The position numbers and the translations under genes are program-made. A stretch of DNA of 64,000 nucleotides from G963668605 sp963668605 (GTDB taxonomy: Bacteria > Acidobacteriota > Terriglobia > Bryobacterales > Bryobacteraceae): the NCBI GenBank assembly GCA_963668605.1, contig OY764903.1, positions 5,642,001 to 5,706,000 of the forward strand, written 5' to 3'. The stretch's first letter is position 1. Each line of letters opens with the position of its first letter. The notes under the pieces are model-generated. The model did not search any database. It worked only from the letters and a program-made list of their open reading frames with translations, and was not told the DNA's origin. Of the stretch, positions 42,738 to 53,056 are shown one piece after another.

Positions 42738-44842
42738 GGCAGCAGCACCAGCGGAGAGCGTTCGAGAGCGAACTTGCCGCCCACTTCATCCACGACGTTT
42801 ATCTGGCAGGTGTATTCGCCCGGGGCCAGATCCTTCAGCGCCAACTGGAACTCGAATGGGATGGTTTGCATACGCGATGCAGCCATTTGCGTGACGCGCA
42901 CGGGTGCGGATTCATAGGTCTTCACGCCGGCGCGGTAGAGGTTGAGAGTCGCAGCCACGCTGGGCAACTTGTCCTCTTCCACGCGCGCGTCATAGACCTC
43001 GAAATAGACGTAGAGCGACTGGTTCGTGCGGAAGACGTGCGTGATGCTGGGCAGCAACTTCAGGTTTTCCTGCACCAGCGGATGCATTCCGGTCAGCTTC
43101 TTATCGTTGCTCGCCGAGGCGATGGCCGAGGTGAGCGGAACGCGCTGATTGCCCCACACGATGGTGCTGACGCGCAGGTTGCTCCACGTCGTGTTGAGGT
43201 CGGGAATCTCGAACTTCGTCTCAAACGTACCAATCTTGCCGGTCTGATTTTCACGCGCGAGGAACTTGATGCGATAGCGTCCGGGCGCGAGCGCGAAGCC
43301 GGTATCATATTCCACTGGCTTCTTGCTCCATTCGGCGGCGGTTGCGTCGTCGAGTTTAATTTTCAGCGTATCGCGCACGCTCGCCGCGGTCTTGCCTTTG
43401 CTATCGCGGATCTGGCCGATGAAGTCGACTTCGGAGACTTGGCCTTTGCCCTTCTTGGCGATGCCCAGCAGGGAGCCGGGCAGTTTGACGGCAACGGGCA
43501 CAAAGTAACTCTTGCTGCCGAGCCGGAAGTAATTCACCTCGAGCGCCATCGGGATCTCGGTCCTCGGCGTAGCGAGTTGCAGCGCCTCTTCCAACTGGCG
43601 TTCCTTGTCGGCAGCGTTGAAATCCTTCCAGACTTTGTTGGCGAAATAACCGGCGCGGTACTCAAGCTTTGCCTGCTGATTTCCGGCGAGCCGGACTTTG
43701 ATCTTGCGGTACTTGCCATCCTCCGCGCCGTTGGTGCTATAGAAGCCGAGCACGTAGTAGCTATTCATGTCCTGCTGCGCCTGCACGACACCCATCGAAA
43801 GATCGTTGTTGTCGAGCAGCGCTTTGCCGCCGGTCTCGGCCGCCAGCGAATAGAGCGTCTCCTGTGCGTCGATATGCTTCGTCTGGTTCTGACGTTGGCG
43901 GGTACCCGAGTACAGCGCCGTGCCCTTTTGCGAACCTTGCGTCGCATCGCCCGCTGGCGGCGTGGCGACCAGGCCGCGTGCGTCGACCGGATAGAACGCT
44001 ACGTTCGACTTGATGGCCCAATTGATCGTCGCGCGCAATTGCGCCTGATTTTCGATGCCGGTCTTGCCGACGCCCGCCGAGAAGTAGATCAACGCTTTCT
44101 TCTCGGGCAGTGTGGCGAGAAACTTCGTGGCCGATTCGAGCGCGCTCAGTTTGCGGTCCGTGTTAAACACGTTGAACTCGCTGTCGTCGGCAGTGAACAG
44201 CGTCTTGCCTTCTTCCTCATCGCCGGCGTCGAGCCCTTCGTCGGGTCCAGTCGAAGCGGCGCCCACGAAATCTGCCATTTCGCCGATCGGCAGCGCCTTG
44301 ATCGCGTCGACCAGTTCCTGGCGGTCTTCGGTGAAATCGACGTCCATTTTCAGGCTGCCGGAAAACGTCATCAACGAAACGAGATCCGAAGCGTTCATCT
44401 GCTCCTGCACGAACTTGAGCGCGGATTGCTGCGCGCGAATCTCTTCTTCGGGCTTCATCGACGAGAGGTCGAAAAACATCACGAGCAGGCGGCGGTCTTT
44501 ATAATGGACTTCACCCGCCGCAAACTCTTTTTTCTCCTCTGTCTCTGTCTTGGTGAGTTCGGGCTTAATCGAGCTCTCGTCGGGCGGCTCGGGCGGGGGC
44601 ATCGGCGGCAGTTTGTCCTGGTTCAGCTTCTGCAACTCGAACACGCCGACAGTCTGCGGCTTGTCGTCTTCAAACAGCAGGAAGTCTTCCTTCTTCAAAC
44701 CAAGCAGAGGATTGCCGGACTTATCCTTCACTGTCACGTTGACGACCACCAGATTGCTGGTGACTTCAAATTTCACCAGCCCCTCGGGCTGTTGTGCGGT
44801 GGCCGCCAGTGCAAGCAGAACCAATATCGACAGACGTTTCAT
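42734..44842 (-). CDS. Secreted VWFA-domain protein of the acidobacterial type
   Basis: The 702-residue product has a signal peptide (LSILVLLALAATAQ). Residues about 22-75 form the domain with VVVNVTVKDKSGNPLLGLKKEDF typical of acidobacterial VWFA-related proteins. A VWFA fold follows with an altered metal site (MFFDLSSM, where DxSxS is expected). The C-terminal half contains beta-rich domains. Function in these bacteria is unknown. It lies directly downstream of the TonB-dependent receptor gene on the same strand, so the two may be cotranscribed. Confidence 0.88.
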   Translation of the reverse strand: MKRLSILVLLALAATAQQPEGLVKFEVTSNLVVVNVTVKDKSGNPLLGLKKEDFLLFEDDKPQTVGVFELQKLNQDKLPPMPPPEPPDESSIKPELTKTETEEKKEFAAGEVHYKDRRLLVMFFDLSSMKPEEEIRAQQSALKFVQEQMNASDLVSLMTFSGSLKMDVDFTEDRQELVDAIKALPIGEMADFVGAASTGPDEGLDAGDEEEGKTLFTADDSEFNVFNTDRKLSALESATKFLATLPEKKALIYFSAGVGKTGIENQAQLRATINWAIKSNVAFYPVDARGLVATPPAGDATQGSQKGTALYSGTRQRQNQTKHIDAQETLYSLAAETGGKALLDNNDLSMGVVQAQQDMNSYYVLGFYSTNGAEDGKYRKIKVRLAGNQQAKLEYRAGYFANKVWKDFNAADKERQLEEALQLATPRTEIPMALEVNYFRLGSKSYFVPVAVKLPGSLLGIAKKGKGQVSEVDFIGQIRDSKGKTAASVRDTLKIKLDDATAAEWSKKPVEYDTGFALAPGRYRIKFLARENQTGKIGTFETKFEIPDLNTTWSNLRVSTIVWGNQRVPLTSAIASASNDKKLTGMHPLVQENLKLLPSITHVFRTNQSLYVYFEVYDARVEEDKLPSVAATLNLYRAGVKTYESAPVRVTQMAASRMQTIPFEFQLALKDLAPGEYTCQINVVDEVGGKFALERSPLVLLP

Positions 44843-44848
44843 GGCGGC

Positions 44849-47800
44849 TTAGAACCTCACCCTCAAAGTGCCCGTAACCGTGCGCATCGAGCCGACCGAC
44901 GTGGGCAATCCGTAGGTCCGCGAATTCACCACAGTCGCAAATCCGGTGATGCTCGGATGATTCGTGAAGTTGGAGCTATCCACACGGAGATCGATCCAGC
45001 GCTTGCTTTCGTGAATGCGGAAAGAGCGCCCGAAGGAAAGATTGGCCCCGAAATACGGCACGCCCGGCACGGTGTTGCGGCCGGCGTTTCCATAACGGCC
45101 GGAGGGCGGCAACCCGAAGGCGAGCACGTTGAAGTACTGTTCGCCGCCGATCGGCAGGCCCGTCGCCTCCGCGCGTCCGCTGCCCACCACACCGGAACCG
45201 CCCGAATCCGCGCGATTACCCAACACGCGCGCCGTCATCGGAGTGCCGGAGCGCATCGTGATGCCGCCGCTGAAGCTCCAGTCGCGCAGCAGAGTAGTCT
45301 TCCAGCCGCTTGTGCGAATGAGCGCGGAGCCCGCATCGCCAAAGGGCGACGCAAGGTAGTAATTGGCCTGCACCATGTGGCGCTGGTCGAAGCTCGATAA
45401 CCCGCGCTCCAGCGAGAGATTGTCATCGAACTGCGCCACGACCGTCCCGCCGCCGCCGAACGTAGTGGCATTGTCGATCGACTTTGAGAACGTGTATAGC
45501 AGGTTCGCCGACATGCCCTTGCGGAAGCGCCGGATGAATCGCACCTGCCCGGCGTTGTAAATCGAGTTGCCCTCGGCGCTCTCGAACACGAAGCCCACCG
45601 CGTTGCCGATGAGTCTGCGCTCTTCCGCCGTCAACGGCGAGCCCGGTGCGGCGCGATTCGGATAGCGCTGGATGTCGAGATGCGTGCCCTTTGTGCCGAG
45701 GTAGCCCAATTCCATCACCAAACCGTACGGCAGGTCCCGCTGCAGCGACAGGTTCCACGTTTGCGCGTAGCCCACCTGATAGTAACGGTTCACCGCGTAG
45801 GTATTTGTGATTTTGTCGTTCGGCGCCGGCGCGAAGCCATCTTGTATCGTGAGCGGGTTCGCGATCGAAGTACTGCGCGTACCGGTTCTTGCAAACGGCG
45901 GTTGCGAGGCGAGCCGGGTCGCGAAGTTCCCGTAGATCGAGCCGTTGTAATACCAGCCGTAGCCGCCGCGCACCAGCACGCTGTGCTTTCCGGGCGACTT
46001 CCATGCGATCCCGATGCGCGGACCGATATTGTTCCGATCGGGATTCACCAAGGTTTCCGGAAACACACCGGTGTATTGCCCCGTCGTCTGAGCCGGCGTG
46101 ACAACGGAGACGCCAGTGAATCCCTGCGCGATGTCGAGATTCGCCATGCGCCCCGTTCTCTCGCGATAGGGCGTGAAATATTCGTAGCGCAGGCCTAAAT
46201 TCAGCGTTAGACTCTTGTGCACGCGCCAATCATCCTGCGTGTAAATCGAAGTGACATGTTCGCGGAAATAGGTGTTCGCGCTGCCGAAGCGAATCGATGC
46301 CGACTGGTTATAGCCCAGCAGGAAATCCGCGAAGTCGAAACCTGTGGCGGGCAGCGGGTTGCCCTTCGCGTCAACGTCGCTCGTGATCAGGCCGCTGAAC
46401 GACATCGCGCCGCGCGCGTTGGAGTCGGTGCGGCTGTTGAGTTGATTGTGCTTGTATCCGCCGCCGAACGTCAGGTTGTGCTTGCCGCGCACATAGGTCA
46501 AACCCTCTTCCACTCCGGAGCTCTGATCGCGCCGCAGCACCGGAGCCGCATCGGAAAGGCCGCCGAAGTTGGTGAAACTCACGTTCGGCGGGCCCCAATT
46601 CAAAGGTGACTGCGACGTGCCCGCGATGCCCCACTCCGCCGCGTAGTTGCGCCGATAGGCGAAATACGGAGTGGTTTCGGAACGGTTGCGATTCAGATTG
46701 TACTTCAGCAAATTCACTGCCTTAGCGCCGAAGTTGTGCGTCCAACTGATTTCGGTGTTGAGGCCTTTACTGCCCGTTTCGTCGCGGAATCCATAGAGTT
46801 GCGTTGACTCGCCGCTGCGTGTTTGTGAATTGAATGACCATGCGAGACGATTGCGTCTGGTCAGGACCTGGTTCAGCCGCAGGCTGTAAGCGTTCGTATT
46901 CGAGCCTAACGAGGTCGAGTAATTGTAGTTCTGCACGGTGCCCGGCAAGTTCGCTTGCGGCATCAGCGTCAAGATGCCCAGCGCCGCGGGATTGAGCCGC
47001 GATACCGGTATGCGATTGCCGGCGAACGGTACGCGGCCCGCGGCAAGATCATAGATCGTTACCGGCGCGCGCGCGGTGGCGGATTGCGAAAAGTCGCCGC
47101 TGCGCTCGAGCGCGGACGGCATCGTCGAAACCGTGCGATACGGGTTCCGGCTGCGCACGCCGGAATACGCAAAATAGAAGAACGTCCCGTCGCGCTTGTA
47201 GATCTTCGGAAGCTTGAGCGGTCCGCCCATATTGACGCCGAAGCGCGCGTTCGCGTATGCCGATTTTTCGATCTGCTGCCCGGAGAGCGAATAGGGCTGG
47301 GCATCCAGCGCCGAATTGCGCAGGCTGAGATTCGCGGATCCTTGAACGATCGCCTTCTTTCGCTTGTTGCCGAAACTGGACGCGGTTTTGCCGCCCCTGG
47401 ACCCCATCCCCTTCATGCCCGAACTCCGGCCGCTCGAACCCTTCGCGCCGGGCGTCCTGGGTCCGCTGCTGCTGGCCGACAACGCACCGGCCATGCTTGG
47501 GCGCACGGCGGGCCGTCTCGGCGCGGGCTTTCCATCCTTCTTGGCCTTCGCCGCGACCTTCGCAGCCGCCTCCGCCGCTGCTACCGAGGCCGGGTTCGAC
47601 GGATCGGCGACGCCTTTGTTCGCGACGACGGCCTCTTCGGAAGGCACACCGCCCCAGGCGCCCTGCTGGATCACGTCCGCCCAAATAGCGAGGGCCTCGG
47701 GCGTCGGCGGGATGATCTCTTCCGTCGGCGCATCGAGCGCCTGGCTCAGGCTCCCATTGATCAGAAAAGCCTCCGTGGCGCTCTGCGGATTCTGATCTAC

Positions 47801-48259
47801 GTCCGGCAGGCTCATCCGTGCCGCCGCTTGCGCACCCTCGTCGGTGACTTTCTTCACCTCAAGGCTGACGAAACCAGGAACGGGTTGGTTGGCGGGGACA
47901 ACCGGAACTGTGGGCAGGGCTGGCGATGTGGCCTTAACGCGAAGCTTCACTGTCAGATCCCACGTCGCACTGGTCGGCAGACCCTCGGTTTCCAGTTCAC
48001 GGCGTTCGGTCGTGAAGCCGAACGACTGCACTTCAAGCGTCCACTTGCCCGGCGGCAGATTCCCGATCAGGTAAAGGCCGCTTTCATCGGTAGTGGCCGT
48101 CAACTTCTGGCCATCCAGCGTGGCGGTGACAGTCGCACCGGGCACGGGTTGCCCGGCCGCCCGGACGAGACCGGAGTGAATGGCCGCCGGCAAAAGCGAC
48201 ACCGACAGAGTGAGGTAAAGGAGTGCGGTGCGTATCGCGGATGAATCCAGTAGTATCAT
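44849..48259 (-). CDS. TonB-dependent receptor with N-terminal carboxypeptidase-regulatory-like domain
   Basis: I take the ATG at 48259 (MILLDSSAIRTALLYL), which gives a signal peptide; the upstream open frame overlaps the divergent hydrolase gene. The product is 1,136 residues. Residues about 28-110 are a carboxypeptidase-regulatory-like beta-sandwich (GQPVPGATVTATLDG). Then comes a long linker with a Gly/Ser/Lys-rich low-complexity part (about 230-305), and then a plug/barrel of the Oar type (RDGTFFYFAYSGVR, LNLGLRYEYFTPYRE) ending in ...LRVRF. It is the outer-membrane transporter of the adjacent glycan locus, divergent from it across 15 bases. Confidence 0.92.
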   Translation of the reverse strand: MILLDSSAIRTALLYLTLSVSLLPAAIHSGLVRAAGQPVPGATVTATLDGQKLTATTDESGLYLIGNLPPGKWTLEVQSFGFTTERRELETEGLPTSATWDLTVKLRVKATSPALPTVPVVPANQPVPGFVSLEVKKVTDEGAQAAARMSLPDVDQNPQSATEAFLINGSLSQALDAPTEEIIPPTPEALAIWADVIQQGAWGGVPSEEAVVANKGVADPSNPASVAAAEAAAKVAAKAKKDGKPAPRRPAVRPSMAGALSASSSGPRTPGAKGSSGRSSGMKGMGSRGGKTASSFGNKRKKAIVQGSANLSLRNSALDAQPYSLSGQQIEKSAYANARFGVNMGGPLKLPKIYKRDGTFFYFAYSGVRSRNPYRTVSTMPSALERSGDFSQSATARAPVTIYDLAAGRVPFAGNRIPVSRLNPAALGILTLMPQANLPGTVQNYNYSTSLGSNTNAYSLRLNQVLTRRNRLAWSFNSQTRSGESTQLYGFRDETGSKGLNTEISWTHNFGAKAVNLLKYNLNRNRSETTPYFAYRRNYAAEWGIAGTSQSPLNWGPPNVSFTNFGGLSDAAPVLRRDQSSGVEEGLTYVRGKHNLTFGGGYKHNQLNSRTDSNARGAMSFSGLITSDVDAKGNPLPATGFDFADFLLGYNQSASIRFGSANTYFREHVTSIYTQDDWRVHKSLTLNLGLRYEYFTPYRERTGRMANLDIAQGFTGVSVVTPAQTTGQYTGVFPETLVNPDRNNIGPRIGIAWKSPGKHSVLVRGGYGWYYNGSIYGNFATRLASQPPFARTGTRSTSIANPLTIQDGFAPAPNDKITNTYAVNRYYQVGYAQTWNLSLQRDLPYGLVMELGYLGTKGTHLDIQRYPNRAAPGSPLTAEERRLIGNAVGFVFESAEGNSIYNAGQVRFIRRFRKGMSANLLYTFSKSIDNATTFGGGGTVVAQFDDNLSLERGLSSFDQRHMVQANYYLASPFGDAGSALIRTSGWKTTLLRDWSFSGGITMRSGTPMTARVLGNRADSGGSGVVGSGRAEATGLPIGGEQYFNVLAFGLPPSGRYGNAGRNTVPGVPYFGANLSFGRSFRIHESKRWIDLRVDSSNFTNHPSITGFATVVNSRTYGLPTSVGSMRTVTGTLRVRF

Positions 48260-48274
48260 ACCGAAAGGTCGTCT

Positions 48275-50407
48275 ATGCAACTTCAATGTGCGGCACTGCT
48301 CCTCTTCTTCGCGTTTTATTCGCCTTGCTCCGGCGAAGATCGCTTTTACCCGTTCGCCATCGACCAGGACCGCCTGAGCGGCATCGCTGACTACAGCTAT
48401 CTGAACCATCCACTTTTGCCCGCGGATCGACTTTTCGCGAAAAACGGCCATTTTTACAGTGTCGGCAAAGATCTCAAACCCAACACTGCCGACGACCAGC
48501 GGGTTCGCCTTTTCGGGGTTAACCTGGCGTTCGGCGCCAACTTCCCGGAGAAGCAGGACGCGCGGCGCATCGCAAAGCGACTCCGCAGACTTGGCGTCAA
48601 CCTGGTCCGGTTGCACCATATGGACAGCAGCCCGGATCGGGATCCCAAAAATGCACGCAGCATTCTGACAACAGATCCCTATCCTACCCTGAACCCCATT
48701 TCCGTCGAACGGTTGCGGTTTTTTCTCGACGCGTTGAAGGCGGAAGGCATCTATGCCAATCTCAATCTGCACGTGGGCTACGAATTCCGCCCCTCCGTCG
48801 ATAAGGTACCGCCCGTCGAAGGCGCGGACCGCCTGCCGAAGCAGAGCAAACCGTTGCATGTTTTCTATCCGCGCATGGTCGCCTTGCAGGTGGAATTCAC
48901 GCACAAAGTGATCGAGGCGCTCAAGTTGAAGGACGATCCGGTGCTCGGAATGATCGAGATCGACAATGAGGCGTCACTGCTTTTTTCCCTGCAAGCCAAC
49001 CAGTTCGACCGCTTGATTACGGGCGAATATAAGGCGGAACTCGATCGCCAGAAGCAGGCGTACTTGCAGGGCCGGCCCGATAGCGCCGACGAGACTATTC
49101 AGTTTGTCGCCGAACGCGACCGCGCGTACCTCGACAAGATGCTTGCCGCGGTCCGCGAGAAAACAGACGCCTTCGTCCCCGTCACCGGAACGCAGGTGCA
49201 GTTCGGCGGGTTGCTCAACTACGACACCCACGCCTCTCTGGATTACCGGGACAACCACTTCTATATCGACCATTACAATTTCCCGCATGTGAACTGGGAC
49301 ACACGCGACTGGCGATTTCGCGACGCATCGTCCAGCGGTACGGGCTTCAGTACCTATCTCAATCAGGCAGCCACGCGGGAAGCCGGGCGGCCCTTCACGG
49401 TAAGCGAGTTCAACCAACCATTTCCCAACACCCACGCAGCCGAGCTCGATCCCACGCTTGCGGCATTCGGCGCATTTCAGGACTGGGACTCGATTGTGCA
49501 CTTCGCCTACGAACATGGACGCGAATGGGAGAGCAACGGCCCCAGCGGCTTCAACATCAATGGGGACTGGACGAAGTGGGTCAACATCGGACAATCCGCT
49601 TGGATTTTCCGCAGTGGCGCCGTGCAAACCGCCAAACAGTCCGTCAACATCCCCTTACCCTTCGAGATGCGTTTGCAGGCAACTCGCGAAAAACAGAACG
49701 GCAACATGACCCGGTTCCTGAAATCCGCCGCGGGCTATGATGCCAATGCCGCTTTCGTGCACCGCGTCGCAGTGGATCCCAGGGCAAAAGGGCCAATGCC
49801 GGAAGCGGCTAAGTCGGTAAATGCTCCCTATCAGTCGGACACAGGCGAACTCACTTTCGATCCGGAGCGCAAGGTCTATCTGATCTCCGCCGCACAAGCG
49901 GCAGGTGTCTTCGGATTCGCCGGTGCGAAGAAGGTGACAGCGGGCAGCATCGACGTGGAACTCACTCCCGCGACGCGCGGTTTCGCCGCCGTTCTGCTGA
50001 CGTCGATGGACCACAAGCCCATCGCCACCTCCCAGAAGTTGCTGCTCACGATACCCGGCTACACGCTGCGCGAACAACCCGGTTCGAACCCGCCTCGCCC
50101 GCAGAAGATCGTAGCCTACGCCGAAACCAAGGACTGGTTCACGCTTGAGGGCGACCCCAAATTTCCAGGCAAGCCCAGCGGCATGCAGTCCGGCCCCAAC
50201 GGGACCGTGTGGATGGAACGTGTGGAATGCCTCGTCACGCTGCGCACGGCAGCCAAAGGCCTGATCGTCTATCCGCTCGATGGTGCAGGCGTGCGCAAGC
50301 GCGCCCTCGGCGACGGCGACATCAAGAAAACCAATGGCGCTTTTGTCATCCACCTTCAGGCCGACGGACAGGAGCTCGCACCTTGGTATGAGATAGTGAC
50401 AAAGTGA
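48275..50407 (+). CDS. Secreted clan GH-A-like glycoside hydrolase (short paralogue)
   Basis: The 710-residue product has a signal peptide (AALLLFFAFYSPCSG). The TIM-barrel part has VNLVRLHHMD, the probable acid/base E232 after Asn in MIEIDNEAS, and the probable nucleophile E378 in VSEFNQP, the clan GH-A pattern. A C-terminal beta-rich domain follows. It is about 60% similar by eye to the next gene but lacks an inserted domain. The substrate cannot be read off. Start of a three-gene operon. Confidence 0.85.
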   Translation: MQLQCAALLLFFAFYSPCSGEDRFYPFAIDQDRLSGIADYSYLNHPLLPADRLFAKNGHFYSVGKDLKPNTADDQRVRLFGVNLAFGANFPEKQDARRIAKRLRRLGVNLVRLHHMDSSPDRDPKNARSILTTDPYPTLNPISVERLRFFLDALKAEGIYANLNLHVGYEFRPSVDKVPPVEGADRLPKQSKPLHVFYPRMVALQVEFTHKVIEALKLKDDPVLGMIEIDNEASLLFSLQANQFDRLITGEYKAELDRQKQAYLQGRPDSADETIQFVAERDRAYLDKMLAAVREKTDAFVPVTGTQVQFGGLLNYDTHASLDYRDNHFYIDHYNFPHVNWDTRDWRFRDASSSGTGFSTYLNQAATREAGRPFTVSEFNQPFPNTHAAELDPTLAAFGAFQDWDSIVHFAYEHGREWESNGPSGFNINGDWTKWVNIGQSAWIFRSGAVQTAKQSVNIPLPFEMRLQATREKQNGNMTRFLKSAAGYDANAAFVHRVAVDPRAKGPMPEAAKSVNAPYQSDTGELTFDPERKVYLISAAQAAGVFGFAGAKKVTAGSIDVELTPATRGFAAVLLTSMDHKPIATSQKLLLTIPGYTLREQPGSNPPRPQKIVAYAETKDWFTLEGDPKFPGKPSGMQSGPNGTVWMERVECLVTLRTAAKGLIVYPLDGAGVRKRALGDGDIKKTNGAFVIHLQADGQELAPWYEIVTK

Positions 50408-53052
50408 AACTCGTCGGCGTCCTATTGATTGCCGGCGCGCTCAGCGCGCAGACGCAGTTCTACCGGTTTAATATCGACCAGGACGCGCTCATGGGCGCGC
50501 CGGACCATAGCTGGCTGAACCATCCGCTGACAGCCGAGGACCGGCTCTTTTCGCGCGACGGCAGTTTCTTCCTGGTGGGCAGCGATCTCACGCCCAACAC
50601 CGCCGACGATCAGCGTGCGCGACTGTTCGGAGTCAATCTGGCTTTCGGCGCAAACTTCCCCGCCGGCGCCGACGCCGCGCGCATTGCCAAACGCCTGCGC
50701 AAGATGGGCGTAAATCTCGTGCGCCTGCATCACATGGACTCGCAGCCGGACCGCGATCCCAACAACGCCGGCAGCACGCTCACTACCGGTCCTTATCCCA
50801 CGCTGAATCCTGTCGCTGTCACACGATTGCGCGGGTTTCTCGATGTGCTCAAGGCCGAGGGCATCTACGCCAACCTGAATCTGCACGTCGGCTACGAGTT
50901 CCGCCCTGCGGTGGATGGTGTGCCCGCTATGCCAGCGGGTGTGGCGTTCCCCACGCAGAGCAAGCCGCTGCACATGATCTGGCCGCGCATGATCGAACTC
51001 CAGCAGGACTACACACGGCAACTTCTCGATGCCCTGCAACTGCGCAACGACCCCGTTCTTGCCGTCATCGAGATCAGCAACGAAACCTCCCTCTTGCGCG
51101 AATGGCAATCCTCCAACCTCGACCGCTACCTCAGCGGCGAGTACCGCGAGTTATTCGCGCGTCAATGGAATGCGTTCCTCGGCGGGAAGTACGCCTCCAC
51201 CGATGCGTTGCGGGAAGCCTGGGGCGCCACCGAGCTACCCGGCCCAGAGCTGCTCAAAGGCGTCTGGACGCTCGAACTGCACGATCCGGGCAAGGCCACG
51301 ATGCAGCAGCAGGGCGCTGAGACCGTGGTCCACGTCGAACGCGGCGGCAATTGGATTTATCTCAAGCAGGTGGGCTTCTCGATAGAGACGTCCCGGCCGT
51401 ACCTCGCCGAAGTGGAACTGCGTGCCGACCTGCCCAACGGCCAGTCGCGCACGATCAATTGGGATATCAAACAAGACGTGAGTCCCTGGCAGACGATGAC
51501 CAGCCGCACGATCAACGTAACGAACCAGTGGCAGCGGTTCAGCATGGCGGTGCGGCCTACGTTTGCTATGAACGGTATCGGACGTTTTGCCCTGGATGTG
51601 CAGAACGTCGATGCGCCGCTCTATGTGCGCAACGCCAGCCTGCACCAGGCTGTCCGCCGCGCACTCGACGCCGGCGAATCGATCGAGAACGCCAACATCG
51701 CACTCGTCGGCGAAAACGATCTGGTCACCGACGCACGGCTCAACGACTATCTGCGCTTCCTCGCCGAGCGCGATTTCTTTTACCTCGATTCGATGCGCCA
51801 AGCCGTGCGCGAAAAGATCTCACCGCTGGTTCCGGTGGCCGGAACGCAGATGGGCTACGGCGGGCTGATGAATCTCGATTCGCACGACTCGCTCGATTAT
51901 CAGGACAATCATTTCTATGTAGACCACTACAACTTTCCCAACACGTCGTGGGACAGCCGCGACTGGCGTTTCCGTGACCAGTCTTCGCTAGGCAGCGGAA
52001 TGTCTTCGTTTCAAACCATGGCCATCACGCGCCAGGCTGGCCGCCCCTACACCGTCAGCGAATTCAACCAGCCCTGGCCGAACACGTATGCCGCCGAAGC
52101 GGACCCCACGCTCGCCGCCTTCGCGTCGTTTCAGGATTGGGACGGCCTCATGCACTTCGCCTACTCGCACGGGCGCAACTGGGACGACGGCGTGCCGAAC
52201 GGCTTCAACATGAATGGCGACTGGACGAAGTTCGCAGGTTTCGCGCAATCCGCCTGGATGTTCCGTTGGGGCGGAATTCAGGCGGGCCGCGCTCCGGTCG
52301 AGATTCCCGTTTCCGCAGCGATGCGCCTGCAGGCCACGCGCGAGAAGCGCAACGGCGGCGTGGGCAGTTTTCTCACTTCCGTTCTCGGCTATGACCCGAA
52401 TCTCGCCTTCGTGCATCCCGTACGCATCGTGAAGGATGGAAGAGATCCGGCGCCCGAGTTAGCCACGCGCAAAGTGACTCCGCCTTTTGTCAGTAACACA
52501 GGAGAAATGACTTACGACCGCGACGGGAAACTCTTCCTCCTGCACGCGCCTCGCGTGGCGGGGGTCATCGGATACGCCGGACACAAGCAAGTCACTGCGG
52601 GCGCCATCGATCTCGAACTCGCCGCGACGGCGCGCGGATACGTATCGCTGCTGCTGACGGCTCTCGATCAACAGCCCATCGCACAGTCGAAGCATCTGTT
52701 TCTCTCGAACCCCGGCCACACACTGCGCACGCAGCCGGGCTCCAATCCGCAGCGCCCGCAGGAGATTCGTAAGTATCCGGGCACGACGGACTGGTTCACG
52801 CTGGAACCGGAACCCAATAGCAGCAAACCTGCGGGTGACTTGAACGGCGGCCAGCGCCCCGTCTGGATGGAGCAGGTGGAAGCCTGGGTCACGATCCGCA
52901 CGGATGCGCAGCGGCTGGAAGTCTATGCACTGGCGGGCGACGGCTCGCGCGGCTCCACGCTCCCGGCCAACGACGTTGAACGTACGGCCGGCGGCTTCCG
53001 CGTACATCTGAATGCCGACACGCCGTGGTATGAACTGCTTGTCAAGGAATAA
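50404..53052 (+). CDS. Secreted clan GH-A-like glycoside hydrolase with inserted carbohydrate-binding-like domain
   Basis: The GTG start overlaps the stop of the previous gene (GTGA). The product is 882 residues, paralogous over its whole length to that of the preceding gene, with acid/base E227 in VIEISNETSL and nucleophile E553 in VSEFNQPW. Between them about 170 extra residues (roughly 260-430) include a beta-sandwich like CBM4/9 domains (WTLELHDPG, then INWDIKQDVSPWQTM, then NVTNQWQRFSM). The domain is nested inside the catalytic barrel. Confidence 0.87.
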   Translation: MKLVGVLLIAGALSAQTQFYRFNIDQDALMGAPDHSWLNHPLTAEDRLFSRDGSFFLVGSDLTPNTADDQRARLFGVNLAFGANFPAGADAARIAKRLRKMGVNLVRLHHMDSQPDRDPNNAGSTLTTGPYPTLNPVAVTRLRGFLDVLKAEGIYANLNLHVGYEFRPAVDGVPAMPAGVAFPTQSKPLHMIWPRMIELQQDYTRQLLDALQLRNDPVLAVIEISNETSLLREWQSSNLDRYLSGEYRELFARQWNAFLGGKYASTDALREAWGATELPGPELLKGVWTLELHDPGKATMQQQGAETVVHVERGGNWIYLKQVGFSIETSRPYLAEVELRADLPNGQSRTINWDIKQDVSPWQTMTSRTINVTNQWQRFSMAVRPTFAMNGIGRFALDVQNVDAPLYVRNASLHQAVRRALDAGESIENANIALVGENDLVTDARLNDYLRFLAERDFFYLDSMRQAVREKISPLVPVAGTQMGYGGLMNLDSHDSLDYQDNHFYVDHYNFPNTSWDSRDWRFRDQSSLGSGMSSFQTMAITRQAGRPYTVSEFNQPWPNTYAAEADPTLAAFASFQDWDGLMHFAYSHGRNWDDGVPNGFNMNGDWTKFAGFAQSAWMFRWGGIQAGRAPVEIPVSAAMRLQATREKRNGGVGSFLTSVLGYDPNLAFVHPVRIVKDGRDPAPELATRKVTPPFVSNTGEMTYDRDGKLFLLHAPRVAGVIGYAGHKQVTAGAIDLELAATARGYVSLLLTALDQQPIAQSKHLFLSNPGHTLRTQPGSNPQRPQEIRKYPGTTDWFTLEPEPNSSKPAGDLNGGQRPVWMEQVEAWVTIRTDAQRLEVYALAGDGSRGSTLPANDVERTAGGFRVHLNADTPWYELLVKE

Positions 53053-53056
53053 CTCG

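Noticed and set aside
42866..45400. 844-codon plus-strand ORF opposite the VWFA and receptor genes
   Set aside because: Shadow frame covering parts of two well-supported genes on the other strand.
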